DNA from: Oscillospiraceae bacterium NTUH-002-81
Lineage (GTDB): Bacteria; Bacillota; Clostridia; Lachnospirales; Lachnospiraceae
Length of the DNA stretch: 64,000 nt
Reading direction: 5' to 3'
Assembly (NCBI GenBank): GCA_032620915.1
Contig: CP136052.1
Coordinates: 1,650,501-1,714,500 of the forward strand
The position numbers and the translations under genes are program-made. The notes below the pieces were generated by a model. That model saw nothing but the letters and a program-made list of their open reading frames with translations. It searched no databases and was not told where the DNA came from. Below, one piece after another: positions 7,329-17,185 of the stretch; position 1 is the first letter of the stretch, and every line of letters begins with the position of its first letter.

Positions 7329-8637
7329 TTATACCTCCATAGACCGGTTGGACCGGATGGTGACGGGTACCTGATCTTCCACGAGCTTGCAGAAAAACAG
7401 GCGTTCGATATCGGTTTCGACAATGCTGCTGGCGAAATTGATGACCAGCGCATCCTGAAAGCTTGCAATAGCGCAGTTTGTGCGGGCAGAAAAAGGCTGT
7501 CCCATGATCGCTTCGAAATGATCGACGAAGGGGGCCATTTCCGGCGGCACATCAATGACGCCCAAGTTGGTCAGCCCCGCCGAGGACTGTTTGTCCTGAA
7601 TCCGGATGTAAAACTGCCGGACGAACAGATCCTTGATGAACAGCGGGACAGTACGGATCACCGGGTGCCGCTGGGTGGCGGCGTTGGTGGTGATGTCTGC
7701 ATTTAAAAATTTATTGTTCAGGTAATACCGCATATAATGATGTACCTGCGTGATAATATCCTCAAAGGTGTAATCGCCCATGCGGGGATCGATGGACGGA
7801 TAAACCATGGAAATGAAGTTCCGCATGGTTTTGGACGGGAAAAACCGCCGCAGGTTCACCGGCATGGCCAGCTTCAGTGGGCGTTCACGGACCGGATGCT
7901 GCGCTTTTTGCTCTTCCATAAGGGCGTATAGAAGAACTGCATTGAGATATTCCGTCACGGATGCCTGATAGCGGGCGGCAGTTTTCTTCAGAGCTTCTAC
8001 GGAAATCGTGCCGCTGATGATGTTCAGCGTGTAGAAGGGTTCCTTCGTTCCCCGGAAGCGGTAAGCCTGTTCCTGGCTCCGTTTGGAACGGAAGCGGGAG
8101 CGGGCGTAACGCATGTAGGAATCCTCCAGCTCCTCCGGGTCCGGCTCCTGGTGGATATCCAGTACGCCGTGGCCGTTTGGAATATCGTGTCCCAAAAGAC
8201 GCAGATAGACAGCGGTCAGTGTGCGCAGAAAATACATGCCGCCGGTACCGTCTGTCAGAGAGTGAAAGGCCTCCAGTGAGATGGTATTTTCAAAATAATA
8301 CAGCCGGATGAGATACCGATTGTTACTCTTGAAAGGCATGGGCATGCACGGATTGCAGATATCTTCCCGCACCGGCGGCAGTGGCCGGGGATTGGGCTCC
8401 AGATAGCGCCAGAACAGGCCTGTGCGGATGGCTGAGGCAAAGGTGGGAAAACGGGGGATGGTAAGCCGGAAAGCCTGTTCCAGCAGGACAGGATCCACCG
8501 GTTCCGTCAGGGTGACGCTTAAGCGGAACACGGAAGAAAAATCTTTTCGCTGCAGCGTTGGATAGACATTGGCTGACAGATCCAGCTTATACCATTTTAC
8601 AGGATGTTTTTTTGTGTTTTTTTCCGGATTTGTTCAT
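7329..8637 (-). CDS. Alcohol acetyltransferase-like / condensation-fold protein, frameshift near start
   Basis: A CoA-dependent acyltransferase-fold protein of the alcohol acetyltransferase type. HSLTDGTGG (about residue 115 of the uninterrupted frame) corresponds to the family's HHxxxDG active-site motif, with Ser in place of the second His. The open frame gives 400 residues from a GTG at 8531. However, family-like sequence (WYKLDLSANVYP) continues upstream without a start codon until a stop. In another frame an ATG at 8637 has a GAGAGG site at normal distance. One base fewer in either A7 run (8607-8613 or 8617-8623, as T on the plus strand) joins the two. The real protein is therefore probably about 435 residues. 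Substrate unknown. Confidence 0.7.
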
Positions 8638-8658
8638 GGGTATTTGCCTCTCGTTTTT

Positions 8659-8719
8659 AAACAGTTTTGTCGGACTGTTTTGCTTCATTTAGTATATCCC
8701 TATCAGATAAAAGGTGCAA
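8659..8719 (-). promoter_or_regulatory. Promoter and palindrome of the acyltransferase operon
   Basis: On the minus strand, TTGCAC (8719-8714) and TATACT (8696-8691) are 17 bases apart. Between the -10 box and the ribosome site lies a perfect inverted repeat AAACAGT-n8-ACTGTTT (8659-8680), a candidate repressor site. Confidence 0.6.
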
Positions 8720-8848
8720 CTAAAAATAAGAAAAGCAACTGTGCGTGAACTGTGCGGAAACACCGTTAGAGTGATCCGGAAGAAGAAGCTTGCGAAAGGG
8801 CAGGGGTTTTGGTAGAATCTGTACATAACAGGCAAAAGGAGGCGTAAA

Positions 8849-9748
8849 ATGGAGAGAGAAAAACGCAATGCGCAGCTGATGAAACTGATCCGTGCCGTGC
8901 ACAGCGTGGTGGGCAGTGAGGATATTGGGAAAAACCGGATTTCTCAGGAGCAGATGGCCCGAAAGCTGGGGCATTCCCGGGATATTACCTATACAGAATT
9001 TGAGATCAATGGTATTCCGGCCCAGTGGAGTTGTGTGAACCGCAGACATATGAAGAAATATGTGATCCTGTACTGCCATGGCGGAGGTTATTTCACCGGC
9101 AGTATGCATTACGCCAGGATGATCACCAACCGGCTGGCGGAGAGCACATCCATGGACGTCCTCTGTTTTGAGTACCGTCTGGCGCCGGAACACCCGTACC
9201 CGGCAGCAGTGGACGATGCGCTGGCTGTGTGGGACCACCTTATGTATCTGGGCTATGGCAGCCGGGATATCATTGTTGCGGGGGATTCTGCAGGCGGCAA
9301 TCTGGCACTGGAGCTGGGGCTGACGCTGAAAAAGCAGGGCCGCCTTCTGCCCAGGGGATTCGTGCTGTTTTCTCCCTGGACGGATATGACCTTCACCGGC
9401 AAGAGCCATGAGGTGAAGCAGAACGTGGATCCGGTGCTGACGCCGGACTATCTGGAACGGGCCAGAAGCGCCTATGTGGGAAATTGCGGGCTGCCTTATG
9501 CGGATGACCGGCTGTCCCCGCTGTTCGGCGATTTTGCAGGCTTTCCGCCGGTATATATCCAGGCCGGGGGCAACGAAATGCTGCTCAGCGATTCCGTGAA
9601 TCTGGCAAAAAAGCTTGTCAAGTCCAATGTTTCCTGCAAAATCGACGTGTACAGGGGCATGTGGCATGTGTTCCAGATGTCGCCCTTCAAGACGGCCTAT
9701 GACGCCATGGACAAGATCGCGGAGTTTATTTTTGATATCTGCCGGTAA
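8849..9748 (+). CDS. Alpha/beta hydrolase of the HSL (Aes/LipR) type
   Basis: A 299-residue esterase of the hormone-sensitive-lipase family. Evidence is the oxyanion motif YCHGGGYFTG (about residues 74-83), the nucleophile motif AGDSAGGN (about 148-155), an acidic residue near DPVL (193-196) and the catalytic His in MWHVFQMSP (about 271). There is no signal peptide, so it is cytoplasmic. AAAAGGAGG lies seven bases before the ATG. It is transcribed away from the acyltransferase-like/DUF6320 operon. An esterase opposite an acyltransferase suggests opposing steps on one acylated compound, but this is inference. Confidence 0.85.
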   Translation: MEREKRNAQLMKLIRAVHSVVGSEDIGKNRISQEQMARKLGHSRDITYTEFEINGIPAQWSCVNRRHMKKYVILYCHGGGYFTGSMHYARMITNRLAESTSMDVLCFEYRLAPEHPYPAAVDDALAVWDHLMYLGYGSRDIIVAGDSAGGNLALELGLTLKKQGRLLPRGFVLFSPWTDMTFTGKSHEVKQNVDPVLTPDYLERARSAYVGNCGLPYADDRLSPLFGDFAGFPPVYIQAGGNEMLLSDSVNLAKKLVKSNVSCKIDVYRGMWHVFQMSPFKTAYDAMDKIAEFIFDICR

Positions 9749-9874
9749 ACGAACATTGACCGGCAATGAATTTTCTGCAAATTTTTTTGAAATAAAAAAA
9801 GGATTTTGCAGGTTTGTGTAGAAAATATAATGTGAGAGATATTGATAAAGCAGCCCGAAGAAAGGGTGACGGAT

Positions 9875-10882
9875 ATGACGATCAGGGAGAAACAGGAACT
9901 GTGGGAGCGGAAGTACTTAAGTCCGTATGCATCTCTGAGTGAGAGATCCAGAGGAAGGGACCGGGAGGAGGAGCCGTGCGACATTCGCCCGGTGTACCAG
10001 CGGGACCGGGACCGGATCCTGCATTCCAAGGCATTTCGCCGGATGAAGCATAAGACCCAGGTGTTTCTGACGCCCATGGGAGATCACTACCGCACGCGGC
10101 TGACCCATACGCTGGAGGTTTCCCAGAATGCCCGGACGATCGCCCGGGCGCTCCGGATGAACGAATCTCTGGTGGAAGCCATTGCGCTGGGCCATGACCT
10201 GGGGCATACGCCTTTTGGACACGCGGGAGAGCGGGTGCTCAACGAGCTGTGCGAGGGCGGCTTCGCCCACTATGAGCAGAGTGTCCGCGTGGTGGAGGTG
10301 CTGGAGAAGAAGGGCCAGGGGCTGAACCTGACCTGGGAGACGAGAGACGGCATCCGCAACCATGGAACGGCGGGCCATCCCCATACGCTGGAGGGCAAGA
10401 TCGTCCGTTTTTCCGATAAGATCGCCTATATCAACCACGATATCGACGATGCGATCCGGGCCGGGATCCTGCGGGAGGAGGACATTCCTGCCGAGTACCG
10501 GGAGATTCTGGGCAATTCCACCAAGGAACGCCTGAACACGCTGATCCACGATATGATCTGGAACAGTGAGGGGAAGGATGATATCTGCATGTCCGCCCAT
10601 GTGGAGGGCGCCATGCGGGATTTGCGCAGTTTTATGTTCGAGCATGTGTATACCAATCCGGTGGCGAAATCGGAGGAAGCCAAGGCGGCGAACCTTCTCA
10701 CGGGTCTGTTTGAGTATTATATGAAGCATCCCGATGAGTTGCCGGCGGAATATCTCGATATGATGAAGGAAAGAGAGCAGGCGATGGACCGGACGATCTG
10801 CGATTATATCGCGGGGATGACGGATCAGTACGCCATTGCCAAATTCCAGGAATTCTATGTACCGAAGGCCTGGAGTGTATAG
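9875..10882 (+). CDS. dgt: dGTP triphosphohydrolase family (HD) protein
   Basis: A 335-residue HD-superfamily enzyme that removes triphosphate from dGTP or another dNTP, adjusting nucleotide pools. Motifs are RRMKHKTQVF, TRLTHTLEVSQ (the H of the HD pair), GHDLGHTPFGHAGE (the HD core), then NHGTAGHP and KIVRFSDKIAYINHDIDDA. The start is the ATG at 9875, preceded by AAAGGG; an in-frame TTG at 9842 is less likely. dnaG follows 15 bases after the stop and then rpoD, so it is the first gene of the replication/transcription operon typical of Lachnospiraceae. Confidence 0.9.
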   Translation: MTIREKQELWERKYLSPYASLSERSRGRDREEEPCDIRPVYQRDRDRILHSKAFRRMKHKTQVFLTPMGDHYRTRLTHTLEVSQNARTIARALRMNESLVEAIALGHDLGHTPFGHAGERVLNELCEGGFAHYEQSVRVVEVLEKKGQGLNLTWETRDGIRNHGTAGHPHTLEGKIVRFSDKIAYINHDIDDAIRAGILREEDIPAEYREILGNSTKERLNTLIHDMIWNSEGKDDICMSAHVEGAMRDLRSFMFEHVYTNPVAKSEEAKAANLLTGLFEYYMKHPDELPAEYLDMMKEREQAMDRTICDYIAGMTDQYAIAKFQEFYVPKAWSV

Positions 10883-10897
10883 AGCAGGAGGGATTCC

Positions 10898-12691
10898 ATG
10901 CGTTATTCGGAGGATCTGATCGAGGAAGTAAGATCCAGGAATGATATTGTGGATGTGGTTTCGGGTTATGTGAAGCTGACGCGCAAGGGAAGCAATTATT
11001 TCGGGCTCTGTCCGTTTCACAATGAAAAGTCCCCTTCCTTCTCGGTGTCCAGAGGCAAGCAGATGTATTACTGCTTTGGCTGCGGCGCCGGAGGAAATGT
11101 CTTTACCTTCCTGATGGAGTATGAGAATTATTCTTTTCAGGAGGCGTTGAAGGAACTGGCGGAACGGGCGGGGATCGAGCTGCCCGACCAGGAATACTCG
11201 GAGAGTGAGAAGCGGGACGCGGATCTGAAAAGTCAGATTCTGGAGGCCAACAAGCTGGCCGCCAAATATTATTATTATCAGCTGCGCACCGAGGGCGGGC
11301 ACAGCGCCTGGAAATATCTGACAGACCGGAAGCTTTCGGAGGAGACGATCCGGCATTTCGGCCTGGGATATTCGACGAAATACAGGGATGACCTGTACCA
11401 GTATCTGAAAAAACAGGGATTTACGGATGAACTGCTCCGGCAGTCGGGGCTCATCACCATGGATGAGAAGAACGGCGTGTATGATAAGTTCTGGAACCGG
11501 GTCATGTTCCCCATCATGGATGCGGGCAGCCGGGTCATCGGTTTCGGCGGCCGGGTCATGGGGGATGCCAAGCCCAAGTACCTGAATTCGCCGGAGACGA
11601 AGGCCTTTGACAAGAGCCGGAACCTGTACGGCATGAATTTTGCCAGGACATCGCGGAAACCGCAGCTCATCATCTGTGAGGGCTACATGGATGTGATCGC
11701 CCTGCATCAGGCAGGGTTCAACCAGGCGGTGGCTTCTCTGGGAACGGCGCTGACGACCCAGCAGGCCATGCTCATGAAGCGTTACACCGACAAGGTGCTG
11801 CTCACCTACGACAGCGACGGCGCCGGTGTGAAAGCGGCCATGCGGGCCATTCCGATCCTGAAGGATGCCGGGATTTCCGCCAAGGTCATCAATATGCGCC
11901 CTTACAAAGACCCGGATGAGTTTATCAAGAATCTGGGTGCGGAGGAATTTGAGAAGCGCATGGAGGAGGCCCAGAACAGCTTCCTATATGAGCTGGCAAT
12001 CCTGGAACGGGATTATGACCTGAAGGATCCGGAAGGCAAGACCAATTTTCAGAATGAGATCGCCGCAAGGCTTCTCCAGTTTTCGGAGGAGATGGAGCGG
12101 GAGAATTATATCGAGGCCGTGGCTGACCAGTACCATATCAGCTATGAGGGTCTGAAAAAACGGGTGAACGACCTGGGCAACCGGGGCGTGACGGCACCGG
12201 GGCTTCGAAGAGAAGACAGCCCGTCCGGCGCCGACCGGAAGCCGGCTGGAAAGCGGGAGAAGGAGACGGGAGCGGATGTTTCCCAGAAGCTGCTTCTCAC
12301 CTGGCTCATTGAAGTACCGGCCCTGTACGGGCAGTTAAAAGATTACTTAAGCCCGGAGGATTTCACCGGGGATCCGTACAGCACCATTGCGCAGATGCTG
12401 TTTGCACAGCTGGAAAAGGGAGAACTGAATCCGGCCCGGATCATCAGCAGCTTTGAAGATTCGGAGGATCAGAATAAGGCGGCGTCCCTGTTCAATGCCA
12501 GACTTAAAAGGCTGGAGACAAAGGAAGAACAGGAGAAGGCGGTGTCGGAGACCCTTCGCAAGGTGAAGAAATACAGCCTGGATGAACGGGCGAGACAATT
12601 AGATGTCACCGATATGGAAGGATTCCAGAAACTGATTCTGGAACGCAGTAATTTACAGAAACTGGAAAAACTGCATATTTCGATCGATTAA
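10898..12691 (+). CDS. dnaG: DNA primase
   Basis: Makes RNA primers for replication and docks on DnaB. At 597 residues it is full length. The N-terminal zinc ribbon has Cys38, His41, Cys59 and Cys62 (CPFH and CFGC motifs). The catalytic core carries FGGRVMGDAKPKYLNSPET, and the TOPRIM fold shows ICEGYMDVIALHQ and LLTYDSDGAG. The C-terminal part (from about residue 440) is the helicase-binding domain. It lies between dgt and rpoD, matching the dnaG-rpoD core of the macromolecular synthesis operon without rpsU. The start is supported by GCAGGAGG. Confidence 0.96.
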   Translation: MRYSEDLIEEVRSRNDIVDVVSGYVKLTRKGSNYFGLCPFHNEKSPSFSVSRGKQMYYCFGCGAGGNVFTFLMEYENYSFQEALKELAERAGIELPDQEYSESEKRDADLKSQILEANKLAAKYYYYQLRTEGGHSAWKYLTDRKLSEETIRHFGLGYSTKYRDDLYQYLKKQGFTDELLRQSGLITMDEKNGVYDKFWNRVMFPIMDAGSRVIGFGGRVMGDAKPKYLNSPETKAFDKSRNLYGMNFARTSRKPQLIICEGYMDVIALHQAGFNQAVASLGTALTTQQAMLMKRYTDKVLLTYDSDGAGVKAAMRAIPILKDAGISAKVINMRPYKDPDEFIKNLGAEEFEKRMEEAQNSFLYELAILERDYDLKDPEGKTNFQNEIAARLLQFSEEMERENYIEAVADQYHISYEGLKKRVNDLGNRGVTAPGLRREDSPSGADRKPAGKREKETGADVSQKLLLTWLIEVPALYGQLKDYLSPEDFTGDPYSTIAQMLFAQLEKGELNPARIISSFEDSEDQNKAASLFNARLKRLETKEEQEKAVSETLRKVKKYSLDERARQLDVTDMEGFQKLILERSNLQKLEKLHISID

Positions 12692-12730
12692 GGACAAACT
12701 ATAAAGAGCGTAAGGAAGGATGGAACTTAC

Positions 12731-13828
12731 ATGGAAGAAAATGTGGCAAAATTCGGAGAACGGCTGAAAGAGCTTCTGGCGATGGCCAAGAAGAAAAAGA
12801 ACGTACTCGAATATCAGGAGATCAGCGACTTTTTCGCAGATATGGAACTGGATGCGGACAAGTTTGAACGCATTCTGGATTTTCTGGAAGCCAACAATGT
12901 GGATGTGCTTCGGATCACGGACAATGATGATGACATTATCCTGGATGATGATGACGATGTGGATATGGAGCAGATTGACCTGTCTGTGCCCGACGGCGTC
13001 AGCATCGAGGATCCTGTCCGCATGTACTTAAAGGAGATCGGCAAGGTGCCGCTCTTAAGTGCGGAGGAAGAGATCGAGCTGGCAAAACGGATGGAGCTGG
13101 GCGACGAGGACGCCAAGAACCGTCTGGCAGAGGCGAACCTCCGTCTTGTTGTCAGCATTGCCAAGCGGTATGTGGGCCGCGGCATGCTGTTCCTTGACCT
13201 GATCCAGGAGGGGAACTTAGGGTTGATCAAGGCCGTGGAGAAGTTTGATTACCGCAAGGGTTACAAGTTTTCCACCTATGCGACCTGGTGGATCCGTCAG
13301 GCCATCACGAGAGCCATCGCGGATCAGGCGAGAACGATCCGTATCCCGGTACACATGGTAGAGACCATCAACAAGCTGATCCGTGTGTCCAGACAGTTAT
13401 TGCAGGAGCTGGGACGTGAACCTACCCCGGAGGAGATCGCCGAGGAGATGAAGATGCCGGTGGAGCGTGTCCGCGAGATCCTGAAGATCTCCCAGGAGCC
13501 GGTTTCCCTGGAGACCCCCATCGGTGAGGAGGAGGACAGCCATCTGGGCGACTTTATCCAGGATGACAATGTACCGGTGCCTGCGGATGCGGCAGCCTTT
13601 ACCCTGTTAAAGGAGCAACTGGTAGAGGTGCTTTCCACGCTGACAGAGAGAGAGCAGAAGGTGCTCTGTCTTCGGTTCGGCCTGGAGGACGGCAGAGCCC
13701 GCACCCTGGAAGAGGTGGGCAAGGAGTTCAACGTCACCCGTGAGCGGATCCGTCAGATCGAGGCCAAGGCACTGCGCAAGCTCCGTCATCCCAGCAGAAG
13801 CCGGAAGCTGCGGGATTATCTGGATTAA
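12731..13828 (+). CDS. rpoD: Primary sigma factor RpoD (sigma-A)
   Basis: The housekeeping sigma factor, 365 residues. A short acidic region 1.1 ([17 protein letters not shown], about 75-92) precedes region 1.2 ([17 protein letters not shown]). Region 2 has [35 protein letters not shown] and [13 protein letters not shown]; region 3 follows. Region 4 has [20 protein letters not shown], the helix-turn-helix that reads the -35 box. The many TTGACA/TATAAT promoters in the window fit its specificity. It directly follows dnaG with a 39-base gap. Confidence 0.97.
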   Translation: MEENVAKFGERLKELLAMAKKKKNVLEYQEISDFFADMELDADKFERILDFLEANNVDVLRITDNDDDIILDDDDDVDMEQIDLSVPDGVSIEDPVRMYLKEIGKVPLLSAEEEIELAKRMELGDEDAKNRLAEANLRLVVSIAKRYVGRGMLFLDLIQEGNLGLIKAVEKFDYRKGYKFSTYATWWIRQAITRAIADQARTIRIPVHMVETINKLIRVSRQLLQELGREPTPEEIAEEMKMPVERVREILKISQEPVSLETPIGEEEDSHLGDFIQDDNVPVPADAAAFTLLKEQLVEVLSTLTEREQKVLCLRFGLEDGRARTLEEVGKEFNVTRERIRQIEAKALRKLRHPSRSRKLRDYLD

Positions 13829-13838
13829 GGAGAAAACC

Positions 13839-14603
13839 ATGCAGCAGTTGTCAAAACGGCTGACGGCAGTGGCTGCGATGGTGAGCAGCGGCAGCCGCCT
13901 GGCAGATATCGGAACCGACCATGCTTATGTGCCGATCCGGCTGGTGCAGGAGGGACGGATCCCCGGCGCGCTGGCCATGGATGTGAAGGATGGCCCTCTT
14001 GCCAGAGCGAGAGAGCATATCCGGGAACAGGGGCTGGAGCAATACATACAGACAAGAAAGAGTGACGGCCTTGTCGCACTGGAGCCGGGAGAAGCGGATA
14101 CGGTGCTCATGGCCGGCATGGGCGGCCTTCTCATGATTCGCATTCTGGAGGCCGGACACTGCCACTGGCAGCAGGTGCCGGAGTGGATCTTGCAGCCCCA
14201 GTCCAAGGTGGGCGAGGTGCGAAGATTTGTACGGGAAGCGGGCTTTACCATCGAGGATGAGGATTTCGTGGAGGAAGACGGGAAATACTATCCCATGATG
14301 CGGCTCATCGGGCCGGGAGCCGAACAGAAAACGGGTTCCTGCGATGCGGGGAGTTCTGGAAATGCCGGGATCAATGTCGGAACGGCAGAGTCCTGGAGTC
14401 AGGTGGAATACGCGTTTGGAAAACTTCTTCTGCAGCGCCATGATCCGGTACTGCGGGAGTTCCTTCTGAAAGAAAAGGCCCAGTATGCGCAGGTGCGCCG
14501 GACGGTTTCTGACAAAATGGCAGAGGACGGCCGGGGCCGCGTGCAGGAGATTGATGCATATCTGGCACTGATCGGGGAGGCGTTGGCATATGATGGAATG
14601 TAA
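13839..14603 (+). CDS. trmK: tRNA (adenine(22)-N1)-methyltransferase TrmK
   Basis: A SAM-dependent enzyme that makes m1A22 in tRNA. The 254-residue protein shows the SAM site RLADIGTDHAYVPI (about 19-32), followed by DVKDGPLARAREHI and VLMAGMGGLLMIRIL (about 90-104), the usual TrmK core. The last 80 residues form the helical C-terminal domain. The start is the ATG at 13839, which follows TAAGGAG. The longer frame beginning inside rpoD is not used. The gene overlaps the next (Nif3-like) by 14 bases, the standard Firmicute arrangement after rpoD. Confidence 0.93.
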   Translation: MQQLSKRLTAVAAMVSSGSRLADIGTDHAYVPIRLVQEGRIPGALAMDVKDGPLARAREHIREQGLEQYIQTRKSDGLVALEPGEADTVLMAGMGGLLMIRILEAGHCHWQQVPEWILQPQSKVGEVRRFVREAGFTIEDEDFVEEDGKYYPMMRLIGPGAEQKTGSCDAGSSGNAGINVGTAESWSQVEYAFGKLLLQRHDPVLREFLLKEKAQYAQVRRTVSDKMAEDGRGRVQEIDAYLALIGEALAYDGM

Positions 14604-15390
14604 AGAGGTCATGCGCAGACTGGAAGGGCTGATCCCTCCGGCCTGCGCTTCGGACTGGGATAACGTGGGTCTCCTGGTGGGAGATCCGAAGAAAAAAGTG
14701 GATAAGATACTGGTGGCGCTGGATGCGTCAGATCAGGTACTGGATCAGGCGGAAGCAGTGGGGGCGGATATGCTGCTCACGCATCATCCCCTGATTTTTT
14801 CGCCTGTGAAAAATGTGCGGGAGGATGATTTCATCGGCTGGCGGATCCGCCGGATGATCCGCATGGATCTTTCCTATTATGCGATGCACACCAACTATGA
14901 TGTGTGCCGGATGGGAGAGCAGGCGGCTGCACGGATGGGGCTTGACCTTTCGACGGTGACATTTCTGGCGCAGGAAAAGCCGTTTATTTATGAGGGAAAA
15001 CCGGCAGGCTTTGGTGCTGTCGGTGATCTGGAAACACCCATGTCTCTTGGTGACTATGCAGCATTTTTAAAACAGCGATTTGGGCTGCCGGGGGTGATCG
15101 TCTATGGGGATGCCTCCCAGATGGTTTACCGGGCGGCCACCTGTCCTGGTTCCGGCAAAAGCTTTGGCAGGGAAGCACTTGCCGCCGGAGCGGATGTGTA
15201 TGTGACCGGAGATGTGGATTATCATTTCGGCACCGATATGGCAGCCCAGGGGATGGCGGTCATCGACGCAGGACATTATGGCATCGAGCATATTTTTATC
15301 GCGGATATGCGCCAGCAGGCCGAATGGCTGCTGGAAGGCGAGGTGCAGGTGGAGGCTATGCCTGTGCAGCATCCGTACATGGTTATTTAA
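14590..15390 (+). CDS. Nif3-like dinuclear metal centre protein (YqfO/GTP cyclohydrolase I type 2 family)
   Basis: A 266-residue Nif3-family protein that forms hexamers with two metal ions per subunit; the reaction is unsettled. Metal-binding motifs are MLLTHHPLIF (about 60-69), AMHTNYDVC (about 97-105) and, near the C-terminus, DAGHYGIEHIF (about 224-234). It lacks the inserted PII-like domain of longer members, as this length predicts. It overlaps trmK and is translationally coupled to it. Confidence 0.92.
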   Translation: MMECKEVMRRLEGLIPPACASDWDNVGLLVGDPKKKVDKILVALDASDQVLDQAEAVGADMLLTHHPLIFSPVKNVREDDFIGWRIRRMIRMDLSYYAMHTNYDVCRMGEQAAARMGLDLSTVTFLAQEKPFIYEGKPAGFGAVGDLETPMSLGDYAAFLKQRFGLPGVIVYGDASQMVYRAATCPGSGKSFGREALAAGADVYVTGDVDYHFGTDMAAQGMAVIDAGHYGIEHIFIADMRQQAEWLLEGEVQVEAMPVQHPYMVI

Positions 15391-15508
15391 GTGAAAAATC
15401 AGGAGTTTTTGACGTAGAATGGATAGGCGGCAGAGAAAGCGTATCCTTTTGCAAAGCGGGTAGATAGAAAAACGGGGAAAAACAGGATGTAGAAGGAGGT
15501 GCTTCTGT

Positions 15509-17170
15509 ATGGAAATGCAGAAAGTAACGATTAACGGGGAAACCAGGGAATACCCCAGAGGAACAAAGCTGAAAACCATCGCGGCAGACTATCAGCAGGG
15601 ATTTGCACAGGACATTTTGCTTGTGTCTCTGAACGGCCGCCTGCGGGAACTGAACAAGGAGCTGAAAGAGGACGGCACCATCGAATTTCTGACCGCGGAC
15701 ACGGAGGCCGGGATCAACACGTACCGGAGAAGTGCCATGCTGCTCATGATCAAGGCGCTCTATGACATTTCCGATAAGGAGACGGTGGATCGGCTGTTCG
15801 TACATTTTTCCTTAAGCAGGGGCTTATATTGCACGATTGGAAATACGAAGGGCGTGGACGAAGCATTTTTGCAGAAGCTGGAGGCACAGATGCGCCTGCT
15901 GGCAGAGAAAGCCATTCCCATTGAGAAATTTTCCGTGGATACGAGAGACGCCGTGCGCAGATTCCGGTTTCACGGCATGGAGGACAAAGTAGAGCTGTTC
16001 CGCTATCGTCGGGTATCCCGGGTAAATATTTACCGGCTGGATAATCTGGAGGATTATTACTACGGCTACATGGTGCCGGATTCCTCCTATATCAAATACT
16101 TTGCGCTGTATCCGTACGACGAGGGTTTTGTTTTGCAGATGCCCCAGAAGGAAGCGCCTAAAGTGGTGCCGTCCTTTGTGCCGCAGCATAAGCTGTTCCA
16201 TGTGCTCAAGGAGTCCTGCCAGTGGGGAGAGATGCTGGGCATTCCCACCGTCGGTGCGCTGAACGATCAGATCACCGCCGGCAAGGTGAGCCAGATGATC
16301 CTTGTGCAGGAAGCGCTGCAGGAGAAAAAGATCGCGGAGATCGCCCAGACCATCAGCAGCCGGCCCGACGTGAAGCTGGTCATGATCGCAGGGCCGTCCT
16401 CCTCCGGCAAAACGACCTTCTCCCATCGGCTGTCCGTCCAGCTTATGGTGCACGGCATGAAGCCCCACCCGGTGGCAGTGGACAATTATTTCAAAAACCG
16501 GGAGGATACGCCGGTGGATGAGTTCGGTCAGAAGAATTATGAGTGCCTGGAGGCCATCGACGTGGAGGGCTTCAACCGGGATATGACCCGCCTGCTGGCA
16601 GGGGAGACGGTGGAGATGCCCACCTTCAACTTCAAGACCGGTGTCCGGGAATACAAGGGCGATACGCTGACGCTGGGCAAGGACGATGTGCTGGTGCTGG
16701 AGGGCATCCACTGCCTGAATGACGCCCTGTCCTATGCGCTGCCCAAGGAAAATAAATTCAAGATCTATATCAGTGCGCTGACCCAGATCAACATTGATGA
16801 GCATAACCGGATCCCCACCACAGACGGCCGTTTGATCCGCCGGATCGTCCGGGATGCCAGAACAAGGGGCACCTCTGCGAAAAATACCATCGCCATGTGG
16901 CCTTCCGTGCGCCGGGGCGAGGAGCAGAACATTTTCCCGTATCAGGAAGAGGCGGACGTGATGTTCAATTCGGCGCTGATCTATGAACTGGCGGCGCTGA
17001 AATGCTACGTGGAACCGGCACTGTTCGGCATCCGGCCGGAGGAACCGGAGTATATGGAGGCCAAGCGCCTGCTGAAATTCCTGGATTATTTTGTGGGAAT
17101 CCCCAGCGAAGAAATACCGAAAAATTCGCTGCTGCGGGAATTTGTGGGCGGCGGATGCTTTAAGATCTAA
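15509..17170 (+). CDS. TGS-domain nucleoside kinase (uridine kinase-like)
   Basis: A 553-residue protein in three parts. Residues 1-65 are a TGS domain. Residues 70-250 resemble the second domain of threonyl-tRNA synthetase (FHGMEDKVELFRYRRVSRVN). Residues from about 285 are a uridine-kinase-type P-loop domain with IAGPSSSGKTTFSHRL, VAVDNYFKNREDTP and LVLEGIHCLND. It is a known fusion in Clostridia, annotated as nucleoside kinase, and phosphorylates a nucleoside with ATP or GTP. GAAGGAGG lies upstream. It is followed after 15 bases by the glycosyltransferase gene. Confidence 0.88.
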   Translation: MEMQKVTINGETREYPRGTKLKTIAADYQQGFAQDILLVSLNGRLRELNKELKEDGTIEFLTADTEAGINTYRRSAMLLMIKALYDISDKETVDRLFVHFSLSRGLYCTIGNTKGVDEAFLQKLEAQMRLLAEKAIPIEKFSVDTRDAVRRFRFHGMEDKVELFRYRRVSRVNIYRLDNLEDYYYGYMVPDSSYIKYFALYPYDEGFVLQMPQKEAPKVVPSFVPQHKLFHVLKESCQWGEMLGIPTVGALNDQITAGKVSQMILVQEALQEKKIAEIAQTISSRPDVKLVMIAGPSSSGKTTFSHRLSVQLMVHGMKPHPVAVDNYFKNREDTPVDEFGQKNYECLEAIDVEGFNRDMTRLLAGETVEMPTFNFKTGVREYKGDTLTLGKDDVLVLEGIHCLNDALSYALPKENKFKIYISALTQINIDEHNRIPTTDGRLIRRIVRDARTRGTSAKNTIAMWPSVRRGEEQNIFPYQEEADVMFNSALIYELAALKCYVEPALFGIRPEEPEYMEAKRLLKFLDYFVGIPSEEIPKNSLLREFVGGGCFKI

Positions 17171-17185
17171 AAGGAGAGAAACAGG

